A stretch of 64,000 nt of DNA from Shinella sp. UYSO24 (GTDB taxonomy: Bacteria > Pseudomonadota > Alphaproteobacteria > Rhizobiales > Rhizobiaceae), in the NCBI GenBank assembly GCA_902167985.1, contig CABHNZ010000001.1, positions 248,001 through 312,000 on the forward strand, given 5' to 3'. Of the stretch, positions 33,486 to 44,900 are shown piece by piece (positions within the stretch are counted from its first letter, which is position 1; every line of letters starts with the position of its first letter). A program made the position numbers and the translations under genes. Under the pieces are notes generated by a model that ran no database searches, had not been told where the DNA came from, and saw only the letters and a program-made list of their open reading frames with translations.

Positions 33486-34668
33486 TCAATTGTTGCGGAG
33501 CGTGTCATGCGTATCGACGATGTCTCGCGTCGACGAGGTGATGGAATTGACGATGGTCAGGAACTTCACCAGTTCCACAGCGTCGGCTGTCGAGACGTAG
33601 ATGACATCCTTGTTCTGCATCGTGAATTTCTGCACCGCGAAGAAGGCCGCCGGGTCCCGCAGGTTGGCCCGGAAGATCACCGGTATTTCCTTGGATGTGA
33701 AATGCGCTGTATCGATACCAAGGCCCGTGAGCAGGGAGCGATCCACCGTACGATAGAGAAGGACCGCACGCGGTTCCGCCTTGTCATCCAGAAGGCCGCC
33801 GGCCTTGGCCAGGGCCTCGCCGAGCGACAGATTGGAATCGTCGAAATCGTAGCGGCCGCTCTGCCCCGTCGCGCCGAAGGCGAGGAAGGTTCGCCGATCA
33901 CGATTGACGAAAATCGTATCCCCCGGCTGGACATAGATGTTTTCACGCGGCGAGCCACTCAGCGTATTATAGGCGACGGTCACGCTTCGGCCGCCTCGCT
34001 GCAGCATGACCGTCGTCTCGTCGCCGGGCGACTGAGGCCGCCCGCTTCGGAAATGACGTCAATGATCCGTTCGCCGGCCGGACTGAGTTCGACCTTTTTC
34101 GGCTCCTTGACATCCCCGAGGACCGAGGCCTCCATCGAACGGTTGGTCACGGTGGAGATGACCACCTGCGGTTCGATGGCACGGTTTGCCAGCCGTTGCG
34201 CAATGTCGGTCTGCACCGTTTCGATCGAGCGGCCGGCCGCCTGTACCTTGCCCGCATAGGGGATGCTCAGGACGCCATCCCGACCAATGGTCTGCGCCGG
34301 CAGGGTTATGTAATTGCCGGGCCGCGAGCCTGCATCCTGCGGAATGAAAAGCCCGCCCGCCTGCGCTTCGAAGACAGAGACCTGAACAACATCGCCGACG
34401 CCGAGCACGATATTGGGAGGGCCGCCCCGCCCGCCACCGAAGCCACTATGAATACTGGAGGTTGCCTTGTTATCCAAAGCCGCCAGCACCGACTTGTTGA
34501 TATCCACAAGCGCATAATCCACGCCGACCTTCTTGTCGGCGGAGGCAAGCTTCACCTTGGCATCAGACTCTACCGAATGCGGGTCCGGGCCGATCGAGGA
34601 AGAGATGTACAGCTGGCAAGAAATGAAAATGCCGTCATAAGTAAAAAAGATTTTCCTGAAATAGACAT
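33486..34668 (-). CDS. OPX-family polysaccharide export lipoprotein (Wza-like), frameshifted
   Basis: Outer-membrane/periplasmic export channel component, about 394 residues. Start MSISGKSFLLMTAFSFLASC with a lipobox (FLASC), so it is probably a lipoprotein; a second ATG lies at 34680. The Poly_export domain begins GVGDVVQVSVFEAQAGGLF; SLBB-type repeats follow (GVLSIPYAGKVQAAGRS, SVLGDVKEPKKVELS, IYVQPGDTIFVNRDRR). Breaks near 34600 (in LPRS/LPxIGPDPHSVESD) and near 34025 (repair gives RPGDETTVMLQRGG) are each fixed by one base. Heads the operon with the secreted protein, ExoP-like co-polymerase and unknown membrane protein; it resembles the second OPX protein at 49.6-50.8 kb. Confidence 0.9.
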
Positions 34669-34699
34669 GCGCCCCGCCATCTCGTTAGACAACAGAAAG

Positions 34700-36402
34700 T
34701 TACAACTTGTCATATTTTAAACAAACGAAAACGGGCAATTTACAATTTATATAACTAGATATCAGATATAATGTTGCCGATATGCAACGATTCCGGTCTT
34801 TTATCCCCGTATTTAAGAATTTTACTTGTTTGCATAGACTTACATTGACAGCGAGAGCCGCGATCAGAACGTAAAGAATCGCAAAACCGGAGATCTGGAG
34901 CGAGAAGTCGAACAGCGAATGGATCGCCACGACCACCGTCGCAGCGATCGCTGCGATGACAACCGGGCGTTGGCGACGGCGGGCTGACAGCCCCCGGGCA
35001 AGGGCTATGGCCAGCAGCGCGAACACGGCGACGGCGACCAGAATGGCGGCCGGCGCGCCAAGGCCCAGCATCGCGTCCAGATAGACATTATGGGCACGAA
35101 ACCAGACCCCTGCGATATCGCATCCCGAGGGCCTGTAGGCTGCGAAGGAATAGCGGAACGTGCCGGCCCCGACGCCCTGCAGCCAGTTGGCGCCGATCGC
35201 ATCGACAATGCCGCGGAAAATGCAGAGCCGGCCTTCATCCGCTGCCTGCCGTTCTGCGCGCAGAAGGCGCGGCCGAGGATGAAAGCGGCGACCAGCGCAA
35301 GAGCGACGAAGGCCAGCAGCCCGCAGAGAAGGGGATGACGAAACAGCCATGCACGAAAGAGAGGACGCTCGCTGCGGCCGAAGGCAGGCCCTCGCCGCCG
35401 TCCTCCGCGCCCTGCACCGGCATTCGCTCTGCCCCACCCTGCGGCGCCCGCTCTGCCCCCCGCCCTGCCCCCTGCTGTGGCAGTGTCCATTGCGGTTGCG
35501 ACAACGAAGACGGCGAGCCCGGCAAAGACAGCAAGGGCCCCGCCGCGCGACTGGGTGAGCGCCAGAGCCACCAGCGACGACAAGGCCAAGGCAGCGAATA
35601 GAACGGCCCGGTGCGCCGGGGGCGGCAACGCGTCGTCGGAGCGGCCGGTGAAAAGGGCGAGAAGCCGACTTGCGCTGCCTCGCATGGCGCCATTTTCCGC
35701 AGCATAAGCGCTGGATGATGCACCGCCATTGCGCCGGCCATCATATGGGGCACCGCCGGCCCGTTGAACACGCAAGGCAAGCACGGCTTCGGAGAGCTGA
35801 ACGAGGGCCAGGACGCCATAAAAGGTGGCGGCCGTGTTGCGATTGACGAAGGGGGCCGTCAGGCTGCCCAGATAGGCCTCCTTGCGGGCGAACATCAGCA
35901 TATCCGGAAAAAGCACAGCCTGAACGATCGCGACGATCGCCAGGAGGCCGCCGATCAGGGCGATCGCCCGCCACGCGAGCATTGCATGTCTGTCGGCCGG
36001 AAACAGGAGAAGCGCCGCCATGAAGGTGAGAAACGGCAGGCTGATCGGCAGAAGCGAGAAGCGCGTATCGTCCGGTACCACGGAGATGCGCCCCTGAGCC
36101 ATCGGCGCGGGCACGCCGATATTCTGCCGGAGCACGGACCATGCCGGATTGGACAATATTCCGCCCGGCAGGGGAATGGTCTGAAGCAGCACCCACAAAA
36201 CGAGCACGCCCCACAGTATCATGCAGGAGACGAGCGGCCACGCCCGGCCCTGCGGCCATGGCCGCAAAGTTGCAGCGGCCGCAAGAACCATGGCCATGAT
36301 CATCGTCGCCAGAGACTGGGATAGCGGATAGACGCCGCCATCCGTCAAAAGGACGATGGCGAAACAGGCGGCGAAAAGGACGCACATCATTCTATGAAGC
36401 AT
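34700..36402 (-). CDS. O-antigen ligase/polymerase-like membrane protein (Wzy_C type), frameshifted
   Basis: About 568 residues with roughly a dozen membrane segments, start MLHRMMCVLFAACFAIVLL (ATG 36477 is an alternative). The signature region includes FVNRNTAATFYGVLALVQLSE, LALTQSRGGALAVFAGLAVF and, after the frame break near 35230, GVGAGTFRYSFAAYRPS and RAHNVYLDAMLGLGAPAAIL, the PF04932-type periplasmic loop. Two Gly/Arg/Ala-rich loops (about 35400-35500 and 35640-35740) are unusually long. The last ~45 codons (34700-34840) are AT-rich and unlike the rest, so the true C-terminus may be earlier and this DNA may instead carry the OPX operon promoter. It could be the polymerase or a ligase. 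Confidence 0.8.
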
Positions 36403-36742
36403 TATTGGTGCCCGGAGGAAGTATTCGTGTTGAAAAGCGTGAGCGATACTGACGGTTGAAAAAGGCTTGCTGGCAATCATCGTCGCCACGCTTGCCGGCT
36501 GCGGCCCCATCGGCAACGGCGCCCGGGCGGCATGAGGGGTAAAAGCGGTGCGACTTCGGGCATTCTCCCGCATAATCGGCGGTATCGGCATGCTAGAAGC
36601 AGAATATTGCCGACACAATATCATAAATCTGGTCGATCGATAAAATTCTACCGATGCGTTTAAACGGCGCAGAAGAGATGCGCCCTTATGACTAGTCCCG
36701 CGCCGATACTTGTCTGCGCCAACAACAACGCGGGATAGTCCA
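36403..36742. other. Divergent intergenic region
   Basis: About 340 bp between the ligase-like gene (minus) and the BTLCP gene (plus). 36590-36660 is AT-richer (ATATTGCC, ATCATAAATC, GATAAAATTC) and probably contains promoters. No gene supported. Confidence 0.4.
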
Positions 36743-37333
36743 ATGAAGAAGAAGAAAATCATTGCCGCATTTGCCACGGCTCTCGCCGGGCTCACCTTTG
36801 CCGGCGCGGCGCATGCGGTCGGCCCTTCCGGTCTGGCAGGCCGGGCTCATCCGTTTTCCGAGCATATCGTCGTCAAGGCGCCGACACTTGCCCCCTATGC
36901 ATTCGTGCGTTTCTGCATCGACAATGCCAGCGACTGCGCGGCAAGCGACGGGCCGGCGACAGCGACCGTCGATACCGTCGCACTGAAGCAATTGCGACAG
37001 GTGAACCGGGAGATCAATGGCGAGATCCGGCCTCAATACGATACCGATGGCGACGATGTCTGGCAGGCGGACGTCTCTGCCGGTGACTGCGAGGATTTCG
37101 CGCTGACCAAGCGTCGGCGTCTTCTGGAACTGGGCTGGCCGGCCAATGCGCTGCGCATGGCAATCGCCTACACACCGAACAATAACGGGCATGCGGTTCT
37201 CGTTGTCAGCACGTCGCGTGGCGACCTCGTTCTCGACAACCGGACAAATGCGGTTCGGAACTGGCATGATACGGATCTGCGCTGGGTGATGATCCAGTCC
37301 GCCGCCAATCCGCTCTCTTGGAACCAGATTTAA
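36743..37333 (+). CDS. Periplasmic transglutaminase-like cysteine proteinase (BTLCP, PF06035)
   Basis: 196 residues, intact. Signal peptide MKKKKIIAAFATALAGLTFA with AHA cleavage site. The papain-like triad of the BTLCP family is visible: Cys116 in AGDCEDFAL, His150 in NNGHAVLVV and Asp165 in LVLDNRTN. The family includes LapG, which cleaves a surface adhesin, but no LapD or LapA partner is present here. Such genes are common in rhizobia near surface-polysaccharide loci. A role in processing a secreted or periplasmic protein is likely; the substrate is unknown. It is 68 bp upstream of the first of the paired membrane-anchored proteins. Confidence 0.88.
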   Translation: MKKKKIIAAFATALAGLTFAGAAHAVGPSGLAGRAHPFSEHIVVKAPTLAPYAFVRFCIDNASDCAASDGPATATVDTVALKQLRQVNREINGEIRPQYDTDGDDVWQADVSAGDCEDFALTKRRRLLELGWPANALRMAIAYTPNNNGHAVLVVSTSRGDLVLDNRTNAVRNWHDTDLRWVMIQSAANPLSWNQI

Positions 37334-37401
37334 TTTGATATAATGTCACATTCGGCCAGTGCGCCGGATGACTTCCTCCGGCCATGGGTTCCGGAGGACG
37401 C

Positions 37402-38621
37402 ATGCCATTCCACACAGAAGCCAAGCAAGGCACTGCCGGGCAGGCCGAGGGCGACATTGCAGAAATGCCACCCGTCAGAAGGCCATTTCACCGGAGGGCG
37501 AGGCTTCCGGCCGCGCTGATCGTATTCGTCGTCGGCGCGATAGCGACGACCGTCCTCTCGGCCAATGGCGGGCGGAATATCGAATATTTGAAGCTGGCGG
37601 CCGGGCGGACATGGATTGCCCAAGCCGCCGTCACGCTCGGATGGGCCGCAGGGTCGCCTGCACGGCCAATCACCGCGGAAAACTCGGCAGCCCTTGTCGC
37701 GGGGTCCGCTCCGACGAAAGGGACCGGGAGGCCCGCAGAGGGGCAAGACCGCACTCCCACAAGCGGCAAGGTCAATGGCGAGGCGCTGGGGAGCCACCCT
37801 GGCCTGGTGTCACAGATGCCGGCCGTCGCCAGATGGCAGGCCTGACGACCGAGGCCGCAGCTCAGACATGCCGTCGTCTCGGCGCATCCCGGCAGGAGAT
37901 ACCCATCTTCACCAGCAGCGACGACGGGGCATGGCAATGTGCCCTGCTTCTGACCTATGAGAGCCACCCGCAGATCGAAGGCGATACACCGGCTTCACTC
38001 TTCGTGCAGATCACCGGCCGGCGGGACATGCCGTTTTCGACATTCCGCATCAAGTTCAATCCCGGCCGGGCGGGGATGACAGCAGCCCTTGCCGACGAGG
38101 CCGCCCGTCTTGCGGGCCTTGCCCTTGCCGGGCTTGCTCTTGCGGGCAATGCTCCTGCAGAGCATGTTCCGGCAAACCCAGTGCCGGCAAACCCGGTTGC
38201 GGCGGGCCCAGTTGCGGCGGGCCTTGCTCCTGCTGGCGGCAATCCACTGGCCGGTGGGGCCGAGCTTGCCGCCCGCCTCCAATCAAGGTCGGATTTCGAA
38301 ATGGCGGTCAATGGTTACAGGGCCGTCTTCAAACGGGAGGGAAGCGACCCGACGCGCGGCAATCTCATCATCCGCAACGTGCCGTCCGGGAACGGGCCGG
38401 CCGAAAGGACGACACTTCCCGCTCCTGCCACGACCGGTCCGGCGGCATTGCCGGGGCGGACTGCTCCTGACGACGAACCGCGCAAGCCGGAAGCTGTGAT
38501 TTCGACGGTGATGGCAGCCGGCGGTGATCTCGTGCCGCTTCCCCAAAGCAAGGCAGCGGACACACTTGTCACACGGGGAAAATCGTCACGGCTTGGCGCG
38601 ACCTTCTACGATCACCCATAG
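37402..38621 (+). CDS. Membrane-anchored periplasmic protein, paralog A, frameshifted
   Basis: About 406 residues. Start MPFHTEAKQGTAGQAEGD; one membrane segment (LPAALIVFVVGAIATTVLSA) followed by NGGRN. After a variable region and a frame break near 37830, a conserved domain follows: TCRRLG, WQCALLLTYES, ASLFVQITGRRD, FSTFRIKFNPG, and NGYRAVFKREG...NLIIRNVP. The same order and wording occur in the protein at 51126-52009, so the two are paralogs. A 40-residue in-frame repeat (LAGLALAG, PANPVPANPVAAGPVAAG) interrupts the domain here only. It may belong to the DUF6030 group (from memory, unverified). Function unknown. Confidence 0.65.
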
Positions 38622-38895
38622 ACCCTGCCGGCACGAGCCGGTGGCTCAGACCAATATTACCCTTCTCCGGCAGAGCCTCTCGACCTCTGCCTTGCAGGCC
38701 GGCATCTTGCCATTCCCGTCGTTTCATTCCTTGGGCCCATGGCGATGACGACATGCCGGCCGGGCCGGACGGACACAGCCGTTGCAGACCATCCATCGAG
38801 CAGTCGTGTAAGATGCCCCACCATCTCTTTAAGGATACGTTAAGCCGGCCTCACCATTGTGAAGCGGAACCGATACGAGGCGTATAGCAGAGAAT

Positions 38896-39683
38896 ATGCA
38901 GAAGCTGATCGGGTGGTTTTCCGCCCGCAAGACAGACCAGAACAACCGCCCCCCGCGGCGACGGATAGACCTTGGAGACGCGCTTCCGCCCTACCCGGTC
39001 TATGCCATCGGCGATGTGCACGGCTGCCTTGGCCTTCTCAAACAGGCCGAGGAAACCATCGCGCGCGATATCGACGAAAATGGCAAGTCGGGGCTCGTCG
39101 TGCTGCTGGGCGATTTCATCGATCGGGGCCCGTCCTCATCGCAGGTCATCGATCATCTCATCAAGCCCAGCCGGCTTGGTCTCAAAAGACTGCCGATCTG
39201 CGGCAATCATGACGATTTTTCCTGAAGTTTCTCGAAGACCCCGATCAGCATCGGGAATGGCTGGCGCTCGGCGGCGAGCAGACGCTGATGTCCTACGGCA
39301 TAGACATCCATCACCTCGGATCACGCCACAAAGGCCGCGGCGCCAATTTGCAGGATCTCCTGACCGAAGCGGTGCCGGCCAGCCACCGTGAGTTTCTGGA
39401 AACGCTGCCGGTCTCGCTCCGCATCGGCCAGATGATCTTCGTCCATGCGGGTATCCGGCCGGGTATTTCTCTCGAGCAGCAGACCGACGGGGATCTGATG
39501 TGGATCCGCGAGCCCTTCCTGAAGCTCGGACCGAAATTGCCGCGCACCTTCGTCATTCACGGCCATACGCCGCATCCGGAGCCGGATCTCGGGCCGTCGC
39601 GGGTCGGCATCGACACGGGCGCCTTCTACACGGGCAAGCTCAGCATATTGAAAATCGACGGGGAACAGACGCGTTTCCTGTGA
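38896..39683 (+). CDS. PPP-family serine/threonine protein phosphatase, frameshifted
   Basis: About 262 residues. The three PPP metal-binding motifs are complete: AIGDVHGCL, LLGDFIDRGPSS and ICGNHDD. Further histidines are in MIFVHAGIRPG and FVIHGHTPHPE. The frame breaks at about 39220 (T6 read as T5); repair gives NHDDFFLKFLED. Start MQKLIGWFSARKTDQNN; no signal peptide, so it is cytoplasmic. Bacterial members dephosphorylate Ser/Thr or other small phospho-targets. It sits between the paralog A gene and the lipid module, convergent with the SDR gene. Confidence 0.9.
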
Positions 39684-39707
39684 TGCGCCTCGTCAAGCGG
39701 CGCATCC
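39683..39707. other. Inverted repeat between convergent genes
   Basis: GATGCGCC (39683-39690) and GGCGCATC (39700-39707) pair perfectly around a 9-bp loop, between the stops of the phosphatase and the SDR. No T-run, so a weak or bidirectional stop signal at best. Confidence 0.45.
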
Positions 39708-39717
39708 GGCACGGCGG

Positions 39718-40513
39718 TCACTTTCGCGCGTACCACCAGTAAACGACCGGCTTGACCAGCGGTCCGACAAGGCCAAGCGCGGTAATCTCGAAGCCGAAAT
39801 AGACTTTTGCCGCCCGCCTTTCGACGCCATCGACGATGCGGCCCGCCACTTTGGCCACAGGCCAGGGCGGTGCGGCGCCCATCAGTTTTCGTGCCTGCGG
39901 TGAGCGCTTCGGCAGTTCCGCCTGGAATTGCGGCGTCAGCGTATCGGGCGGGAAGCAGATCGAGATCGACACACCATGTTCGCCCGCCTCGCTGCGCAGG
40001 GCCTCGGCAAAACCGACCAGCGCGGATTTCGAGGCGCAATAGGCGGTGTAGCCATGGATTCCGATCAGGGCGGCCCCGGACGAGACGATCATGATGCGGC
40101 CGGTCCCACGGCGCTTCATATCGGCATAGACGGCACGCACGGCATTGGCGGTGCCGAATACGTTGGTGGAGAACTGCGCCTCGAAGACGTCGCTTGCCTG
40201 CTCGTCGAAGGCCGCCGGCTCGACGATGCCGGCCGAAGCAATCAGGATATCGCACGGGCCGTTCGCCGCGAGGCAATCGGCAATCGCGGCATCCAGCGCC
40301 TCGGCATTGGACGTATCGGCCGATGCGGTGTGGACGCGGAGCGCGCGGGCGCTGCCCTACCCGTCGCGCCGCTTCCGCCAGCAGCGACTGCCTTGCCGTT
40401 TCCAGCCGTGCAGGATCGCGGGCGATCAGCGAAACGTTGGCACCGCGCGAGAGATAGATCCTTGCGACGTCCAGCCCGATGCCGCTCGATCCACCTGTGA
40501 CGATAACGTGCAT
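39718..40513 (-). CDS. Short-chain dehydrogenase, RkpH/3-ketosphinganine-reductase-like, frameshifted
   Basis: About 265 residues, NAD(P)-dependent reductase. Start MHVIVTGGSSGIGLDVARIY (TGxxxGIG cofactor motif); catalytic SSGAALIGIHGYTAYCASK (Ser, Tyr-x3-Lys). The frame breaks near 40360 inside the alpha-C region (AARRVGQ). The C-terminal half is not that of FabG: CFPPDTLTPQF and the hydrophobic tail GLVGPLVKPVVYWWYARK recall eukaryotic 3-ketodihydrosphingosine reductase and rhizobial RkpH. It follows the oxoamine synthase gene by 19 bp as third gene of the operon, so it probably reduces the beta-keto amine made by that enzyme. This role is inferred. Confidence 0.85.
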
Positions 40514-40532
40514 GGCCGGCCCGCCCTCAGTC

Positions 40533-41951
40533 TCAGGAATTGTCGGGTGTCTGCAGCAGCGGCTGGAGCTGCATCATCTTTTCCATGTCGAGCGAGGCCA
40601 AGCCGAAATTGCGGGCCTTCAGCGCGCCAAGACGACGGGCGGTCGCTTCCACCGCATGGCGGATCTGCTCTTCCGTATGATCGCAGGTGATGAAGAAGCG
40701 CAGGCGGGCGAGACCTTCCGGCACTGCCGGATGGATGATCGGCAGGGCGTTGACGCCTTCTTCGAGCAATTCGTTCGACAGCTGCACGGCTCTCAGCGAA
40801 TCACCGACCAGAACCGGCACGACCGAATAACCGGTGCTCAGCCCCGTATCGAGGCCGGCCTCGCGGGCAAGCTTCAGGAACAGCGCGCCATTGTCACGCA
40901 GCCTTGCGGTGCGCTCCGGTTCGGTGCGGAGAATATCGAGGGCGGCGGTTGCAGAGGCGGCCAGAACCGGTGCGAGACCGACTGAATAGACGAAACCACC
41001 GGCTTCGGCCTTCAGGATATCGGCGAGCGCCTGCGAGCCGGCGATATAGCCGCCGCAGCTGGAGCTCGTCTTCGACAGCGTGCCCATCCAGATATCGACC
41101 TCGCGCGGGTCGATGCCGTAATGTTCGAATGTACCGCGGCCAGTCTTGCCGAGAACGCCGAGCGCATGGGCCTCGTCGACCATCAGCCAGAAGCCGTAGC
41201 GGCTGCGCAGCTCCATCAGTGCCGGCAGGTCGGCGATGTCGCCATCCATCGAATAGACGCCCTCGACGATAACGAGCACGCGGCGGAAATCCGCCTGGAC
41301 GGTGCGCAGCACGCTTTCGAGGTTTTCAACGTCATTGTGCTTGAAGAGCCGGCGCGTGGCGCCCGACTGCTTGATGCCGGCCAGCGCGCTGTTGTGGATG
41401 AACTCGTCATGCACGACGAGATCCTGCGGGCCGACGAGACAGCTGATCGCTGCCACATTGGTGAGATAGCCGCTGACGAAACAGACGGCGGCATCGACGC
41501 CGTAAATATCCGCAAGGCTCTGCTCAAGCGCGGTATGAACCGGGCGTTCACCCGCCACGAGGCGGCTGGCTGATGCGGAGATGCCGAAGCGGTCGATGGT
41601 TTCCTTGGCGCGTTCCAGCACTTTCGGATCGGTGTTGGTGGCCAGATAATCGTAGGAGGCGAAATTGGCGAACTCGCGCCCGCCCATTTCGGTCGTCGCA
41701 CCGGCCGCGCGGTCATGCGAGCGATAGAACGGGTTATCGACGCCGAGCATGCCGCTGATCTTACGCTGCATCGATACGCGCTGATATTCCGGCAGGCTGT
41801 CGAAGCTCAGCGCTTCGCGCACAACCGGCTGCGGCTGACGGTTCAGCCGCTCTGCCCGGTTGCGGCCCGAGGCCTCACGCGTCTTGCGCATCTGTTCGAG
41901 GAAATTTCCCCGGCCGGATGCGTTGTTTTCAGGCGTATCACTATCCGTCAC
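40533..41951 (-). CDS. Alpha-oxoamine synthase, RkpG-like PLP acyltransferase
   Basis: 472 residues, intact. PLP-dependent enzymes of this family (AONS, KBL, ALAS, serine palmitoyltransferase) condense an acyl thioester with an amino acid, losing CO2. Visible: SYDYLATNTDPKVLE, the conserved HNSALAGIKQSG, VDEAHALGVLG (Asp259 binds PLP nitrogen) and TLSKTSSSCGG with PLP-binding Lys294. The ~75-residue N-terminal extension makes it longer than AONS (about 390), like RkpG of the S. meliloti K-antigen locus. The start is a GTG whose GTGA overlaps the PKS stop, so it is translationally coupled to the PKS. It probably takes the acyl chain from the PKS acyl carrier domain, which has no thioesterase. 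Amino acid substrate unknown. Confidence 0.9.
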   Translation of the reverse strand: MTDSDTPENNASGRGNFLEQMRKTREASGRNRAERLNRQPQPVVREALSFDSLPEYQRVSMQRKISGMLGVDNPFYRSHDRAAGATTEMGGREFANFASYDYLATNTDPKVLERAKETIDRFGISASASRLVAGERPVHTALEQSLADIYGVDAAVCFVSGYLTNVAAISCLVGPQDLVVHDEFIHNSALAGIKQSGATRRLFKHNDVENLESVLRTVQADFRRVLVIVEGVYSMDGDIADLPALMELRSRYGFWLMVDEAHALGVLGKTGRGTFEHYGIDPREVDIWMGTLSKTSSSCGGYIAGSQALADILKAEAGGFVYSVGLAPVLAASATAALDILRTEPERTARLRDNGALFLKLAREAGLDTGLSTGYSVVPVLVGDSLRAVQLSNELLEEGVNALPIIHPAVPEGLARLRFFITCDHTEEQIRHAVEATARRLGALKARNFGLASLDMEKMMQLQPLLQTPDNS

Positions 41952-44900
41952 TGAGCCGCTGCTTTCTGTTCGGTGGTCGAATGGCTCTTCACGAGCCGGT
42001 CGACGACCTCATCCGTTCCTGCGGCGTCCTCCTCGCCATTGCGTTTGGCGACACGTTCGCGCAGGCGCGCAACCACGTCGCTGACGGTCGTATCCTCGCC
42101 GACACCGCTCAAGGGGATGTCGAAACCGGTCTTCTGCTGGAAGCTCATGCCGAGTTCCATCGCCATAAGGCTGTCGAGACCGATATCTTTCAGGATCTTT
42201 TCCGGCGTGATGCCATCTTCCGCGATACGCAGGATCGTGGCGATCTCGGCCGCGACCAGCTTGTGCAGAAGCGCATGCGCCTCGTCGGCAGACTTGCCGG
42301 CGATCAGTTCTTCAAGATCGATACGGTCGCCGTCGCCCGCAGACTGCTGGTTGCCGGCCGCGCGGATCGCCGTTTCGAAGATCGAGGCCTGCGAGATCGG
42401 CAGCATACGAACCGCTGCCCAATCCACTTCGGCGATCATGACTGCGCCGGCTTCGATCGTGCCGGTATCGGCCACCATGTAGCGCTCGACCTGTTCCAGC
42501 GCATCGCGGGCCTTCAGCGCCGTCTTGCCGATGCGCTTCGACAGAAGCTCGTTGACCTCGGCATTGCGGGCAAGGAAGCCGGTATCGGCAATGGCGCCGA
42601 AGCCGACTGCCAGCGCCGGCTTGCCGGCTGCACGACGATGGCGCGCAAGGCCTTCGAGATAGCCGTTGGCGATGACATAGTTTGCCTGGCCGGGATTGCC
42701 GAGCATGGTCGTTGCCGAGGAGAACATCAGGAAGAGTTCCAGATCGTCTCCAGCCGTCAGGCGATCAAGCAGCTCTGCGCCACGCACCTTCACGTCGACG
42801 ACGGGGCGGTTGCGCTCCGGCGTCAGGTTGGAAAGGAGCGCGTCGTCGAGCACCATGGCCGCATGGATGACACCACGGATCGGCGCGATGCTGCGAAGCT
42901 CCGCAAGCAGGCCCGAAAGCGATGCCTCGTCGGTGATATCGCAGGCATGAACCGTGGCGCTTGCGCCCTTGGCACGCCAGCGCTCGATGGCGGCCAGCGT
43001 CTCGGCATCGGCCACGCCGCGGCGCGAGCAGAGCGCCACATGGCGTGCACCCTTGGCGACGAGCCAGTCGGCCGCCACGAGGCCGAAGCCACCGATGCCG
43101 CCTGCGACGAGGAAGGTGCCGTTGGCATCAAAGCGCAGCGGCTTGCCGGGGGCAGCCGCGACACGATCAACGCCTGCAACCGGCGGCAGGACGACGATCT
43201 TGCCGATATGGCCGGCATTCTGCATGAGGCGGAAGGCGCTGCCGATATCGTCGTGATCGAAGGCGCGGTAAGGCAGCGGCGAGAGGTCGCCGGCCGTGAA
43301 CAGCCTGCCGATCTCGGCAAAGATCTTCTTCGTCACCGCCGGCAGATTGACCAGCAGCTGGTCCGCATCGATGCCGAAATAGCTGACATTGCGACGGAAC
43401 GGGCGAAGGCCGATCTTGCGGTCGGAATAATAGTCGCGCTTGCCGAGTTCGAGGAAGCGGCCGAAGGGCTTTACCAGCTCGAGGCTGCGTTCCATCGCTT
43501 CGGAGAAGAGCGAGTTGAGGACGAGATCGACGCCCTCCCCGCCGGTGACGCCGCGCACGCGCGAAACGAAATCGAGCGAGCGGGAATCAAAGACGTGATC
43601 AGCGCCGAGCGCTTCGAGGAAGCGGCGCTTCTCGTCGGTGCCCGCCGTCGCGATGACGACGGCGCCCTTGAGCTTGGCGATCTGGATGGCGGCAAGACCG
43701 ACACCGCCGGCCGCGCCATGGATGAGGATAGTTTCACCCTCTTCGATATGGCCGAGCTGGACCATCGCATACCATGCGGTGAGGAAGGCGACAGGCACGG
43801 TTGCGGCGGCGGCAAAATCCAGCCGCTCGGGGAATTTCGTCACGCCATCGCGACGGACCTTCACATGGGTTGAGAAGGCTGCAGGGCCGATGCCCATGAC
43901 CCGATCACCGGGCACGAGATCGGTGACGCCCTTGCCGATAGCGGTGATGCGGCCGGAGAGTTCCATGCCGATCGTGGCACCGGCAAAGCCGTCTTCCAGC
44001 GCCTCTTCCGGCAGAAGGCCCATGGCCCACATGACGTCACGGAAGTTGAGACCGGCGGCCTCAACGGCAACGATGACTTCGCCATCTGCCGGAACCGGCG
44101 TCTCGAAGGCTTCCCAGACGATGCTGTCGACGCGGCCGCTGGTGCGCTGGCGGATCGTCGCTGCGGTGAAATCCTTGCGCATGACGTCACGGGCCGCGAA
44201 CGGGCCGCTTGCAGCGCGGATTTCGACGAGCTTGTCACCCTGCAGGATCCATTCGCGGTTGGCGCTGTCGGAGCCCATGATCGCCGCAAGCGTCTTGTCG
44301 AGCGCGGCAGACCCCGTCTCGATGTCGACCATGTGGATATCGATCGCCTCGTATTCGTTCTGCAGAACGCGGGCAAGGTCCAGAGACCGGCGTTGACCGT
44401 ATCGCTGTCCGGGCCCGAGAGCGGCGAACCGCCGGGGGCTGCGATCATCAGCTGCGGACGGCCAGCGCCGGTTCCAGCCATTGCATGGCGGGTGAGCGTC
44501 TCGGCCAGTTCCTTGAAGCGCTGCAGGCGGAACTGCTCGACTTCGGATGGGGCGCGATCACCAAGGCGTTCGGCCAGATAGATCACCCGAGCGCACTTGT
44601 CGGCGAGTTCACCGATCAAAGCGGCAAATTCCGCCTCAGTCAGATCGGCAGCGAAAGTGGGCGCGCCAGCAATCTTCGGAGCCTTCGCCTTTGACGGCTC
44701 GGCAAGAAGGATCGGGGCGAATGCTGCCGGGGTCGTTGCGGCAGAGGCCGATGCGGTGGCCCTTGCAACAGCAACCATCAGTGCGCCACCGGACTGGCGG
44801 CTTTCCTCGACGCCGTTTTCGGCAAAGCCGAGATCGAGCAGAAGATCCTCGATCTGCTTGACCGTTCCGAGGCGTCCGACCGGGAATTCGGCGGACTGGC

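Noticed and set aside
41918-43873. Long plus-strand frame (about 650 codons)
   Set aside because: Antisense to the ER/KR part of the PKS; its product is Arg/His/Asp-rich with no family features, as expected for the reverse of a GC-rich gene.
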